Shown here piece after piece: positions 55,617 through 64,000 of a DNA stretch of 64,000 bases. Source of the stretch: Methanospirillum sp. (GTDB lineage Archaea; Halobacteriota; Methanomicrobia; Methanomicrobiales; Methanospirillaceae); assembly GCA_012728895.1 (NCBI GenBank), contig JAAYEG010000040.1, positions 1-64,000 of the forward strand, read 5' to 3'. Below the pieces are notes generated by a model that saw only the letters and a list, made by a program, of their open reading frames with translations, ran no database searches and was not told where the DNA came from. Both the position numbers and the translations under genes were made by a program. The stretch's first letter is position 1. Every line of letters begins with the position of its first letter.

Positions 55617-56087
55617 ATGCCCTTCCACTGCCTCCGGTGCGGCGAGTGCTGCTCGGCCATGGGCGAGGTGCACGCCCTCGAGGGCGACCCCGCCTCCGGC
55701 CGTTGCGTCGTCGTGAACCGCTACACCGGGGAGCGGACGCCGGTCAGGGTCGACCCCGGCAGAGGAGGCCTCCTCTCCGGGCCACCGCTCCCCGGGGCCT
55801 GCCCGCTCTTCCGGCGCGACGCCGCCGGCCTCGGCATCTGCCCCGTGCACGGCACCTGGCCGAGGGTCTGCGCCGAGTACGCCTGCTGGCGCATCCTGGT
55901 CCTGGCCCCGAACGGCGGGCGGGCCGCGCGGGTCATGGGAACGCGCCACATCGCGGTCGACGACCCGGCCCTCGAGCCGGTGCTCGCGCCGCACCGCGGG
56001 TTCCTCGCCGGGATCGAGGAGGACGCGGCGTGGGACGCCGCTCTCTCAGTTATTCTCGAGCGGGCCGGCTACCGCGTCGAGGAGTGA
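55617..56087 (+). CDS. YkgJ/CxxCxxCC zinc- or iron-chelating family protein
   Basis: 'MPFHCLRCGECCSAMGEV', 'GACPLFRRDAAGLGICPVHGTWPRVCAEYACWR'. Confidence 0.88.
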   Translation: MPFHCLRCGECCSAMGEVHALEGDPASGRCVVVNRYTGERTPVRVDPGRGGLLSGPPLPGACPLFRRDAAGLGICPVHGTWPRVCAEYACWRILVLAPNGGRAARVMGTRHIAVDDPALEPVLAPHRGFLAGIEEDAAWDAALSVILERAGYRVEE

Positions 56088-56444
56088 GAGGAAAGAGGGA
56101 GGGATCCGGAACCGGATCCGGTAGTGGCGAGCCCGTAACGCAGACTCCCGGGATCGACGCGGTGCGCGTTCCGGGGACGGACGGTCTCGGCGCGATAAAT
56201 CACGGGTATTCCCGGACCGGCGAACGGCTCCTTGGAGGGCCCCGCGAGTCACGGAGAACAGCGTCTTCGCGCGCCTACCGGCAGTAGGAGATTCCCCGGG
56301 ATACGGCAGGTCCCGGTGCGGCGTTGGCCGATGCCGGACCGGTTCGTATCCGTGTATCCCTGTTCACATCGCTGAATGCCGAAAATAGCAGTATATTCCC
56401 CCTTAAAAAGAATAATATCGGAAATCATCGAGAAATAAAAAAAC

Positions 56445-56460
56445 CAAAGTTTATGATTAA
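56445..56460 (+). promoter_or_regulatory. Candidate BRE/TATA element upstream of the 56479 CDS
   Basis: 'aaaccaaagtttatgattaa', similar to 'caacatttatgataac' at 43231. Confidence 0.45.
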
Positions 56461-56478
56461 TAAGACTGAAATATCTCG

Positions 56479-58617
56479 TTGAAACGCTCTGCAGGTCTGC
56501 ATGTCGGCATGGGATCGCGGGGCCGATCGAAGAAAATGGTTGATGCAATGATGATACAGGGCATCTCACACAGGACAGGATCGCTCGTGGCCACAGTCGT
56601 GGCGCTCTCGGCTCTCCTGATCGTCCTCGCGGCGCCCGTGAGCGCCACGGTTGTCGCCGGGATCACCGGGAACCAGATAACAATCCTCGATACAGAGGGA
56701 GGGACCGCTGATTTTGGCCAGGTACTAATACCCCCTGCCGGTTATGCGTTCAAAACCCCTCCCTCCGATGTCGCGCTGAACGATGCAGGGGACTGGGCGG
56801 CAGTCGTGGCGGGAGTCACAAGCGACTCTCGCACGGTGAAAGGGTATCTCTACCTCTTCACGAGGACCGGCGGCTCTTGGGTACCTTCCGAATTTTCATT
56901 GGGATCCGATGCTTTCACTCCACAGCAGGTTACGTTCAGTCCTGACGGCACGCAGGTCGCCGTCGGGAATTATGGCGGCAGCCGAATCAAGATCGTTGAG
57001 ATCGCCTGTTCTTCGATAACGACAAAAGACATTCGCACTACGTATTCGCCCGACTATAAACCGAGGGCTGTCGGTTACACCAGGGACGGATTCCTGGTCG
57101 TCGGGGTTGACGGAACCGTCACTGAAGATTACGTGGTATACTATGGTAACTACGGTGCCGATCCGGGCCCGACATTTCTGATCAGTGCGGGGCTGCCCGA
57201 TTGCCTCGCCACCGATCCGAACACCCGGACCGTCGTGATCTCCTCGAGGGGGAGCAACCAGATCTCGATTGTTGACCCGGACAGTTCATTCCCGTCCGTC
57301 TCTACTGCCTTGGTTGCACCGGGCGAGCCGGACATAACGGCCGACGGGAGATACGCGCTCGTCCCGAACACCAACTCGAATACGGTCACGATCATCGATC
57401 TCGAGAACCCGACGACCCCTGTCGCCATGATACCCGTCGCAACGGGCTCCTGGGGGATTGGATATGCCAGGAGTGTCGCGGTCATTAACGAGGACGAGGC
57501 GCTCGTCGCCGGAAGCGGGGGCGTGGCCAGAATCACCGGCCTCAGCTCCCTCCCCGGCACCTCGCAGGTCCAGGTCGCGCAGGTCTCCGGCGGAGCGATC
57601 GATCACATCGCCGTGGCCCCCTGGGCCGCGCCGTACATTCCTGTCGTCAACCAGCCACCGGCGATCGACTCCATCCCGGACGTCGCCGTGGAGGAGGGCG
57701 AGCCGGTCACGATCCCCGTCTCGGGCTCCGACCCCGACAGCGACCCCCTGACGTACGCGGTTTCCACTCTCCCTGACGGCGCGTCCTTCGATGCGCAGAA
57801 CGGGGTATTCACCTGGACCCCTGCTCCCGGCCAGGCGGGTACCTACGAGGTGACTTTCACCGTCACCGACGACGAGGGCGCGAGCGCCAGCACCACGGTC
57901 ACGATCACCGTCACCCCGGCCCCCGTCACCGACGACCAGGCCCCGATCGTCACCTCCACCGGCCCCAACCCGGTCGCGGTCGGCACCCCAATAATCATCA
58001 CGGCGCAGGCAAGTGACGAAGCCACGGGCGGGTCGGCCCTCGCGTCGGCCGCGTACTCGCTCGACGACTGGGCCAGCGGAGTCGGGATCAGCGATATCTC
58101 GATCGACGGGCCCCGGGCGACCCTCTCCTTCCAGCTCTCGGGTCTCGCAGCCGGCGTCTACCGCGTCCAGATCTCCGCGACCGACGAGCACGGCAACGTC
58201 GGCTACCTCGCCGAGCCGCTGATCGTCGTCGTCTACGACCCGAGCGCCGGGTTCGTGACCGGCGGAGGCTGGACCGACTCGACGCAGGGCAAGGCGACCT
58301 TCGGGTTCGTGGCGAAGTACCAGAAGGGGACGACCGTCCCGAAGGGTGAGACCACCCTCAACGTCAACGGGGCCGGGATCGCGTTCAGGTCCGACTCCTA
58401 CCAGTACCTCGTCGTGAACGGGGCCACGGCCGAGATCCGGGGGACGGGGAGCGTCAACGGCGAGCCCGGGTACGCCATGACCCTCAGGGTCGTCGATGGC
58501 GGGAAGAGCGACGCCGTCTCGTTCAGGCTCGTCGCCCCCGGCGGCGAGGTCGTCTTCGAGACGGGAGAACCGGCCCCGCTCGGCGGCGGCTCGATCGTGA
58601 TCCACGGCTCGAAGTGA
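56479..58617 (+). CDS. Secreted surface protein: beta-propeller + Ig/cadherin-like + post-COAP-1-like C-terminus
   Basis: Signal peptide 'ATVVALSALLIVLAAPVSA'; 'FSPDGTQVAVGNYGGSRIKIVE', 'RYALVPNTNSNTVTIIDL'; 'NQPPAIDSIPDVAVEEGEPVTIPVSGSDPDSDPLTYAVSTLPDGASFDAQNGVFTWTPAPGQAGTYEVTFTVTD'; 'GFVTGGGWTDSTQGKATFGFVAKY'; probable start nearer 56551. Confidence 0.85.
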   Translation: MKRSAGLHVGMGSRGRSKKMVDAMMIQGISHRTGSLVATVVALSALLIVLAAPVSATVVAGITGNQITILDTEGGTADFGQVLIPPAGYAFKTPPSDVALNDAGDWAAVVAGVTSDSRTVKGYLYLFTRTGGSWVPSEFSLGSDAFTPQQVTFSPDGTQVAVGNYGGSRIKIVEIACSSITTKDIRTTYSPDYKPRAVGYTRDGFLVVGVDGTVTEDYVVYYGNYGADPGPTFLISAGLPDCLATDPNTRTVVISSRGSNQISIVDPDSSFPSVSTALVAPGEPDITADGRYALVPNTNSNTVTIIDLENPTTPVAMIPVATGSWGIGYARSVAVINEDEALVAGSGGVARITGLSSLPGTSQVQVAQVSGGAIDHIAVAPWAAPYIPVVNQPPAIDSIPDVAVEEGEPVTIPVSGSDPDSDPLTYAVSTLPDGASFDAQNGVFTWTPAPGQAGTYEVTFTVTDDEGASASTTVTITVTPAPVTDDQAPIVTSTGPNPVAVGTPIIITAQASDEATGGSALASAAYSLDDWASGVGISDISIDGPRATLSFQLSGLAAGVYRVQISATDEHGNVGYLAEPLIVVVYDPSAGFVTGGGWTDSTQGKATFGFVAKYQKGTTVPKGETTLNVNGAGIAFRSDSYQYLVVNGATAEIRGTGSVNGEPGYAMTLRVVDGGKSDAVSFRLVAPGGEVVFETGEPAPLGGGSIVIHGSK

Positions 58618-58928
58618 CGGGCCGACCCCTCTCCTTTTCTCTGCCGCGGGAGTAGAAGCCCGCCGGCGCGGCCCCCTGCGGCCCGGTCGCCGTCCCCGAG
58701 AGAACCGTGCTCCGCGCCCGGCTGCGAAAAGGCCGGTCCGGGGGCAGGCTTCGCCCGCCAAGGTACCGCGGCCGGCGCGGGTTCGGAGCGTGCTCCGGGC
58801 AGCGAGGTCGCCGGCCACGCGCCTCTCCCCCCCCCCCGTCCCCTCGTTGCCGCCGCCGGAATCCTTATCCCCTAGCGCCCGCACCACTCACCCATGCGGC
58901 CCGAGACCGCCAGGGGGCCCGGCTGACC

Positions 58929-59471
58929 ATGGCCTTCGGGATCGACGCCGAGGACGTGGCCGCGCTCTGCATCCTCGCGGCCGACGGGGACCTCTCGATC
59001 TCCTGCGCCGACGTGGCCGACCTCCTCGAGGCCACCGAGCGGCGCGCCCGTGCGAGCTTCGGCCCCGTTCCAGGCGACATCCGCCGGGCCCTCGCGGGGC
59101 TCGTCCTCGAGTCCGGGCTCGCCTATCCCGAGGAGCTCCGCAGAGGGACGATCGACGACGTCCTGGCCCGGCTCCGGCTCCGGAACCTCCTGGGCCCGAT
59201 CCTCTCCCGGGACCGGCTCTGGTTCGACGCCGGCGGCGGCGTCCACTGGACCTCGGTCGCGCCGGCCGAGCTCGCCGCCCCGGGCGGGCGGGCCCGGACC
59301 GAACTGCTCGTCGAGCTCGCCGTGGTTGCGCCGGGGCCGGTGGAGGTGCTCGCGGCCCTCGCCGCGCTCGGGTGGAGCCGGTCCTTCGTCAAAACCCTCC
59401 TCGAGCGCGCCCCACGGCTCGACGACGACGAGGTCCGCCGGCAGGTCGCCTTCGAGGACTGGTACGAGTAG
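58929..59471 (+). CDS. Conserved hypothetical protein
   Basis: 181 aa with non-repetitive composition, 'MAFGIDAEDVAALCILAADGDLSISCADVADLLEATERRARASFG...FEDWYE'; upstream extension is low complexity. Confidence 0.6.
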   Translation: MAFGIDAEDVAALCILAADGDLSISCADVADLLEATERRARASFGPVPGDIRRALAGLVLESGLAYPEELRRGTIDDVLARLRLRNLLGPILSRDRLWFDAGGGVHWTSVAPAELAAPGGRARTELLVELAVVAPGPVEVLAALAALGWSRSFVKTLLERAPRLDDDEVRRQVAFEDWYE

Positions 59472-59615
59472 GCGGGCCCCCCGGGGTTACCGGGAGGCGC
59501 CCCCCGCCCCCGGGGGCCTGCACGGGGGATTCCCCCGGGCGGCACGGGCGCCCCGGCGAGGCCCGCGCTTCACGCACCGGAGGGTATTTCCGGCGGCAGG
59601 ACCCCTGGAGTCGTG

Positions 59616-60083
59616 ATGAACCGACTGGGCGGATGCGCGGTCCTCGCGCTCGCGCTCGTCGCCGCGGGCTGCGCCGCCCTGCCGGCCGGCCCCGGGGGCC
59701 CGGGGGCTGACGACCTCGCCGGGACCTGGCGGATCGCGTCGTACCTGGGCGCGGACGACCGGGCGGTCGCGCCCCTGGCCGGGACCGGCCCGTTCCTCTC
59801 CTTCGGGACCGACGGGCGGCTCGGCGGCACCGCCGGCTGCAACTCTTTCGGGGCCGACTACCGGGCGGGCAACGGCCGGCTCTCGGTCGGCCCCGTCGTC
59901 ACGACCCTCATGTACTGCGAGGCGCCGGGGGTCATGGACCAGGAGGCGCGCGTCCTCTCCCTCCTTTCGCTCGCGGAGGAATTCCGGCTCGACGGGGACG
60001 CCCTGGTCCTGCTCGACGCCGGGGGGAGGGCGGTCATGACGCTCGCGCGGGCCCCCGCGCCCCCGCCCACCGGGAGCGCGTGA
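59616..60083 (+). CDS. META (HslJ-like) domain lipoprotein
   Basis: Lipobox 'ALALVAAGCAA'; 'LAGTWRIASYLG', 'LSFGTDGRLGGTAGCNSFGADYRAGNGRLSVGPVVTTLMYCEAPGVMDQEARVLSLLS'. Confidence 0.87.
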   Translation: MNRLGGCAVLALALVAAGCAALPAGPGGPGADDLAGTWRIASYLGADDRAVAPLAGTGPFLSFGTDGRLGGTAGCNSFGADYRAGNGRLSVGPVVTTLMYCEAPGVMDQEARVLSLLSLAEEFRLDGDALVLLDAGGRAVMTLARAPAPPPTGSA

Positions 60084-60095
60084 CGCCGCCCCGCG

Positions 60096-61049
60096 TCATC
60101 CGCCGTCCATGACCTTGGCGAACGGGACGTTCCCGGCCCCGATCTCGGTCCTGACCGGGATACCGAGCTCCCGGCAGTACCCGCCCATGTTCATCCCCGA
60201 GAAGGCCACGATCGAGAGCCGGAACGGGTCCGGCGGCACGTTGAAGACCGAGGACCCGATCGTGACCGGGAAGGCGAAGCCGGCCCGCTGCATCGACCCG
60301 ATCAGGTCCATCACCCGCGGCCCGGCCGTCTCCGGGACGCGCCGGATGTTGGCGAGCGCGATCCCGCTCCCGGTCTCGATCAGGGACCTGAGCGAGGTCA
60401 GGCCCGACGAGATGAAGAGCTCGAGCGGGTCGATCGTGGTCCCGCGGTAGCCGATCAGGTGGACGAACTCCGTCGACGTCCCGTAGCCGTTGACCCGGAG
60501 CGTGCCGCCGTACGCGACCTGGACCGGGATCCCGTGGTGCTGGAAGACCCCGTCCATCGTGATCGAGCAGACCGTCATCAGCCCGACCGAGCCCGGGGGC
60601 ACCCCCTGGTGGCGGTCGACGACCCGGTAGTGCGGGAAGAAGCCGCACCCGGCCCCGATCACCGCGTCGAACGCCTCCCGGACCTCGTCGAGCCGCTCCT
60701 CGGGCACGACGGTCAGGTTGTAGGCCACGTCCCCGGTCGTGGTCTCGGGGTCGAACGTCGACCGGAACGCGAGCCGCTCGAGCTTTGAGATGATGTAGCC
60801 GGTCCTGTCCTCCACGAGCGCCTTCTCGGTCTCGCTCCGGCCCAGCTCGGTCAGGACCCGCCCGTGGTTCCCGATCTTGTACGTGAACCCCGACTCGTCG
60901 AGGTACCGGAGGTAGTACTGGACCGCGCGGTCGGAGAGGACGAACCCCCGCTCGGCCATCAGCTCCGAGAGCCGCTTCGCCCCGACCGGCTCCTCCTGCC
61001 CCTTGAGGATCCTGAGGAGCTCGACGACCTTCCGCTCGGTCTTGATCAT
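60096..61049 (-). CDS. NrpR-type regulator (winged helix + one NrpR/DUF128 domain)
   Basis: HTH 'VVELLRILKGQEEPVGAKRLSELMAERGFVLSDRAVQYYLRYLDESGFT'; DUF128 'GVPPGSVGLMTVCSITMDGVFQHHGIPVQVAYGGTLRV...GSGIALANIRRVPE'. Confidence 0.9.
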   Translation of the reverse strand: MIKTERKVVELLRILKGQEEPVGAKRLSELMAERGFVLSDRAVQYYLRYLDESGFTYKIGNHGRVLTELGRSETEKALVEDRTGYIISKLERLAFRSTFDPETTTGDVAYNLTVVPEERLDEVREAFDAVIGAGCGFFPHYRVVDRHQGVPPGSVGLMTVCSITMDGVFQHHGIPVQVAYGGTLRVNGYGTSTEFVHLIGYRGTTIDPLELFISSGLTSLRSLIETGSGIALANIRRVPETAGPRVMDLIGSMQRAGFAFPVTIGSSVFNVPPDPFRLSIVAFSGMNMGGYCRELGIPVRTEIGAGNVPFAKVMDGG

Positions 61050-61489
61050 CTCTCCCTGGCCCCGACAGCGCCCCGGCTCTCCTGGTAGCGCCCCTGGTAC
61101 CCCTCGTCGTTCGCCATCACCTCGGAGAAGACGATCTGGACGACCCGGTCCCCCTCGGCGATCCGGACCTGGTCCGGGCCCAGGTTAGAGAGGGCCAGGG
61201 TCAGCTGCCCGCGGAACCCGGGGTCGACGAACCCCCCGCCGAGCAGCACCCCCTTCCGGCCCAGCGACGAGCGGCAGCGCAGGGTCGCCGAGAGCCCCAG
61301 CGGGACCTCGACCCACTCCGTGGACGGGACGAGCCGGCACTCGCCCCGCGGGATCACGGTCTCTTCCCCGGCGCGCAGGTCGTACGAGGCGACCTGGAGC
61401 GACTCCCTCGCGAAGGGGCGGATCGTGAGCCGTTCGCCCGGTTCGAGCGTGCGGAGGCGGCGGACGATCTCGTTCCCGGACAGTATCAT
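61046..61489 (-). CDS. dcd: dCTP deaminase family protein
   Basis: 'MILSGNEIVRRL', 'QVASYDLRAGEE', 'TLRCRSSLGRKGVLLGGGFVDPGFRGQLTLALSNLG'. Confidence 0.9.
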   Translation of the reverse strand: MILSGNEIVRRLRTLEPGERLTIRPFARESLQVASYDLRAGEETVIPRGECRLVPSTEWVEVPLGLSATLRCRSSLGRKGVLLGGGFVDPGFRGQLTLALSNLGPDQVRIAEGDRVVQIVFSEVMANDEGYQGRYQESRGAVGARER

Positions 61490-61543
61490 AGGAATATCAG
61501 GAGCTTCCGAATACTTAATAGTCATCGCTGCGAACCATCTCCC

Positions 61544-61615
61544 GGATCTATGGGGTAGAGGATATCCTCTTGGGCTTCGAACCCAAGGACCCGGGTTCGA
61601 TTCCCGGTGGATCCG
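61544..61615 (+). tRNA. tRNA-Arg (anticodon TCG)
   Basis: GGATCTATGGGGTAGAGGATATCCTCTTGGGCTTCGAACCCAAGGACCCGGGTTCGATTCCCGGTGGATCCG: acceptor GGATCTA/TGGATCC, anticodon arm TTGGG-CTTCGAA-CCCAA, T-arm CCGGG-TTCGATT-CCCGG. Confidence 0.93.
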
Positions 61616-61898
61616 TCGTCTCCGTGCCGGCGTGCGAAATTTTTAAGACCTCCTGTGCCGTGTAGATAATACAACATCTCCCGCAGGGCCCGGATCGGCA
61701 CCGGGCCCGTGCGCGGCCGCACCTCTCCTGACATCTGGGCGGCCGGATGCTGGTACGGGTGGTCGAACATGAGGCACGTCTCGATGAATAGCGGCCCTGC
61801 AACGGGGTCCGTCCATGTTCTGTTCTCCTGTTCTTCCCCGGCAGCGCCGGCCCCGTCGAAGGGGCGCGGATCGAGCAGAGGGCGAGGATGGGTTGAGC

Positions 61899-62759
61899 AT
61901 GCTGAATGAACTGATTGATAAGAGAAAGACTATCCTGGCCGAGTCCGAGCAGCACAAGGAGCGGCGGAACGAGCTGAACGCCACCGCGAGCAAGTTCGCC
62001 AGGGAGCGGAACGCGCTGAACGCGAAGACCCGCGAGTTCGTCGAGGAAGCGCAGCGGAACAAGGAGCTGCGCGACCAGGCGAACAAGGACGTCCAGGCCG
62101 CGAAAGAGGAGCGCAACGGGCTCAACGAGCAGGCGAACGTCCTCTTCGAGGAGCTCGAGGCCTTCAAGAAAGAGCACGGCTCGCTCAGGAACCGGGGGAT
62201 CAAGGAGCTCCAGAAGCAGATCGAGCACATGGAGTTCCGCCAGCAGACCGAGGTCTTCTCGGTCGACAAGGAGCGGGAGCTGATCGAGAAGATCAAGGCG
62301 CTCAAGATCGAGATCCGGGACCAGGAGGCCGAGCTCGAGCAGAACAAGGAGATGCGGACCAAGCTCACCGACGCCCGCGAGTTCCGTCGCCAGGCCTCCG
62401 AGGTCCACGCCCGCGTCACCGAGCTGGCCGAGCTGGCCCAGCGGCACCACGACCTGATGGTCGAGAACTACCGGAACGCCGACAGGTCGCGGGAGACCGC
62501 CGACGAGTCCCACAAGCAGTTCGTCGAGGCCCAGGAGGCCGCTGACGCCGAGCACAAGGCCTTCCTCGGCTGCCAGAAGGAGCTGCGCGACTACGACAAG
62601 GTGATCGGCGGGATCCGGAAGAAGACCAAGGCGACCCGGGTGACCAAGGAGCAGAAGGCGGTCCGCCAGGAGGCGGAGCGGATCTTCACCTCCTTCCGCA
62701 GCGGCGAGAAGCTCACGACCGACGACCTGCTGCTGCTCCAGCGGTCGAAAATGGTCTGA
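61899..62759 (+). CDS. Archaeal coiled-coil protein
   Basis: 287 aa highly charged heptad-rich 'MLNELIDKRKTILAESEQHKERRNELNATASKFARERNALNAKTREFVEEAQRNKELRDQANKD...'. Confidence 0.8.
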   Translation: MLNELIDKRKTILAESEQHKERRNELNATASKFARERNALNAKTREFVEEAQRNKELRDQANKDVQAAKEERNGLNEQANVLFEELEAFKKEHGSLRNRGIKELQKQIEHMEFRQQTEVFSVDKERELIEKIKALKIEIRDQEAELEQNKEMRTKLTDAREFRRQASEVHARVTELAELAQRHHDLMVENYRNADRSRETADESHKQFVEAQEAADAEHKAFLGCQKELRDYDKVIGGIRKKTKATRVTKEQKAVRQEAERIFTSFRSGEKLTTDDLLLLQRSKMV

Positions 62760-62766
62760 TTATCTC

Positions 62767-62772
62767 TTTTTT
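62767..62772 (+). terminator. Oligo-T terminator after the coiled-coil gene
   Basis: 'tatctcTTTTTTccc' 8 nt past the stop. Confidence 0.4.
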
Positions 62773-62828
62773 CCCTGATCCCGGCACGTGAACAAGAATT
62801 TATTAGATCCCGTGCCACACTCCTGATC

Positions 62829-63959
62829 ATGGCGGACCGGCGGACTCTCGTGCTCTCGGTGGACCGGGACGACGACCTGGGGTTCAAGGCCTGCCTCGAG
62901 GGGCCGGTGGTCGGGCGCGAGGCCTGCCTGGCCGCCGCCAACGCGCTCGCGCTCGTCGACCCCGAGGACTCCGACGTCAATGCGATCTTCCAGGCCGTCA
63001 AGGTCGCGGACGGGCTGGCCGCGAAGAGCGAGGAGGTCGAGGTCGCGATCGTCGCCGGCGACCACCTGCACATGGTCGAGGGGGACCGGAAGATCGCCCG
63101 CGACCTGGAGAGGGTGATCGCCCGGATCGGCGCGACCGAGTGCATCCTGGTCACCGACGGCGCCGAGGACGACTTCGTCCTCCCGATCATCCAGTCCCGG
63201 ATCGCGGTCTCGTCGGTGCGGCGGGTCGTGGTCACGCAGATGGTGAACCTCGAGGGGACCTACTACATCCTCAAGAAGCTGATCGACGACCCCAAGATCT
63301 CGCGCCCGCTCCTTGTCCCCGTCGGGCTCGCGATGCTCCTCTTCGCGGGCGCGTCCCTGCTCGGGTACCCCGACATGGCGACGATCGCCGTGGTCGGGGT
63401 CATCGGGGTCTACCTCCTCTTCCGCGGGCTCGGGTACGAGGACATCTTCGGGTCGTCGTACCGGGCGCTCGTCACCTCCCTCTCGCACGGGCGGTTCACG
63501 CTGGTGACGAACCTGGCCGCGCTCCTGCTCGTCGTCATCGGGGCGATCACCGGCGTCACCGCGACGGTCGTCCACTACATGGGCGGCGACCAGGCGAACG
63601 GGGTCTTCATGGTCCTCGCCTTCGCCTACGGCGCGGTCCCCTGGTGGGTGGTGGCCGCCCTCGTCTCCCAGTCTGGCCGGATCATCGATCTCTGGCTCGG
63701 GGAGCGCGGCGACTTCCGGCGGATCCTCCTCCTGCCGTTCCTGACCCTGGCGGCCGGGCTCCTCGTCTACGGCGCGGCGATCTACGTGCTCGCGGTGAAC
63801 CGGGCCCCGGAGTTCCCGATCCTGGCCGAGGCCGGGCTCCAGTACCTGATCGCGCTCTCGCTGGCCGCCCTCGTCAGCTTCGCGGTCGGGCTCTGGATCC
63901 AGCGCTCGGCCCGGCGCGCGGAGCAGGCCGAGGACCTGGTCCGCGTCCCGGCCGAGTGA
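62829..63959 (+). CDS. DUF373 family membrane protein
   Basis: 'RRTLVLSVDRDDDLGFKACLEGPVVGREACLAAANALALVDPEDSDVNAIFQAVKVAD', 'ECILVTDGAEDDFVLPIIQSRI'; C-terminal TM helices. Confidence 0.9.
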   Translation: MADRRTLVLSVDRDDDLGFKACLEGPVVGREACLAAANALALVDPEDSDVNAIFQAVKVADGLAAKSEEVEVAIVAGDHLHMVEGDRKIARDLERVIARIGATECILVTDGAEDDFVLPIIQSRIAVSSVRRVVVTQMVNLEGTYYILKKLIDDPKISRPLLVPVGLAMLLFAGASLLGYPDMATIAVVGVIGVYLLFRGLGYEDIFGSSYRALVTSLSHGRFTLVTNLAALLLVVIGAITGVTATVVHYMGGDQANGVFMVLAFAYGAVPWWVVAALVSQSGRIIDLWLGERGDFRRILLLPFLTLAAGLLVYGAAIYVLAVNRAPEFPILAEAGLQYLIALSLAALVSFAVGLWIQRSARRAEQAEDLVRVPAE

Positions 63960-63964
63960 GCCGC

Positions 63965-64000
63965 CTAGAGGGTGTCCAGGCTGATCGCGTTGAACTCCTG
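63965..64000 (-). CDS. C-terminal end of a CDS running off the right edge (...QEFNAISLDTL*)
   Basis: Minus-strand frame ends TAG at 63965-63967; convergent with the DUF373 gene; identity not determinable. Confidence 0.35.
   Translation of the reverse strand, partial: QEFNAISLDTL

Noticed and set aside
61522-61770. 82-aa minus-strand ORF over the tRNA-Arg
   Set aside because: It is the antisense of tRNA-Arg (typical 'GNRTRVLGFEAQ' translation) and has no independent support.

Overview
The window is 64 kb of a very GC-rich archaeal chromosome. Marker genes (diphthine synthase, NrpR, DUF357, DUF373, UPF0216, archaeal type IV pilin-like N-termini, Dsr-like protein, NifX/MinD-ferredoxin ATPases) suggest a Methanomicrobiales-type methanogen, but that lineage call is an inference. 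From left to right it contains: an AT-rich islet with a SAP-domain / phage minor-head-like protein (about 1-1030); a remnant of a periplasmic binding protein; class II ribonucleotide reductase; small HEAT, HicB-like, GyrI-like and GNAT proteins; a HerA/DUF853 ATPase; a small siroheme-reductase-like protein; a redox/FeS cluster (MBL fold, radical SAM, twin MinD-ferredoxin ATPases, NifX); an SDR; tRNA-Gly(CCC); a tiny YHS protein; a Cu P-type ATPase; GDP-mannose synthesis; a DphB gene that appears to start with CTG; DtxR-FeoB; PolX; two cis-prenyltransferase homologues; a beta-helix surface protein; and an alpha-glucan cluster (two GH57s, glycosyltransferase, GlgB, MalQ, GlgP). The most unusual part is 43.2-53.1 kb: five consecutive same-strand genes with type IV pilin-like N-termini. 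They are organised as repeated 'short partner + large passenger' pairs whose passengers carry a beta-helix, Cna-B/SdrD-like repeats or about 11-12 PKD repeats. Further secreted proteins follow (NHL+dockerin; beta-propeller/Ig/post-COAP-like). The right end has META and NrpR proteins, dCTP deaminase, tRNA-Arg(TCG), a coiled-coil protein and a DUF373 membrane protein. I saw no CRISPR array, rRNA operon or intact transposon. Many long ORFs in the supplied track are antisense or out-of-frame shadows caused by high GC at codon position 3.
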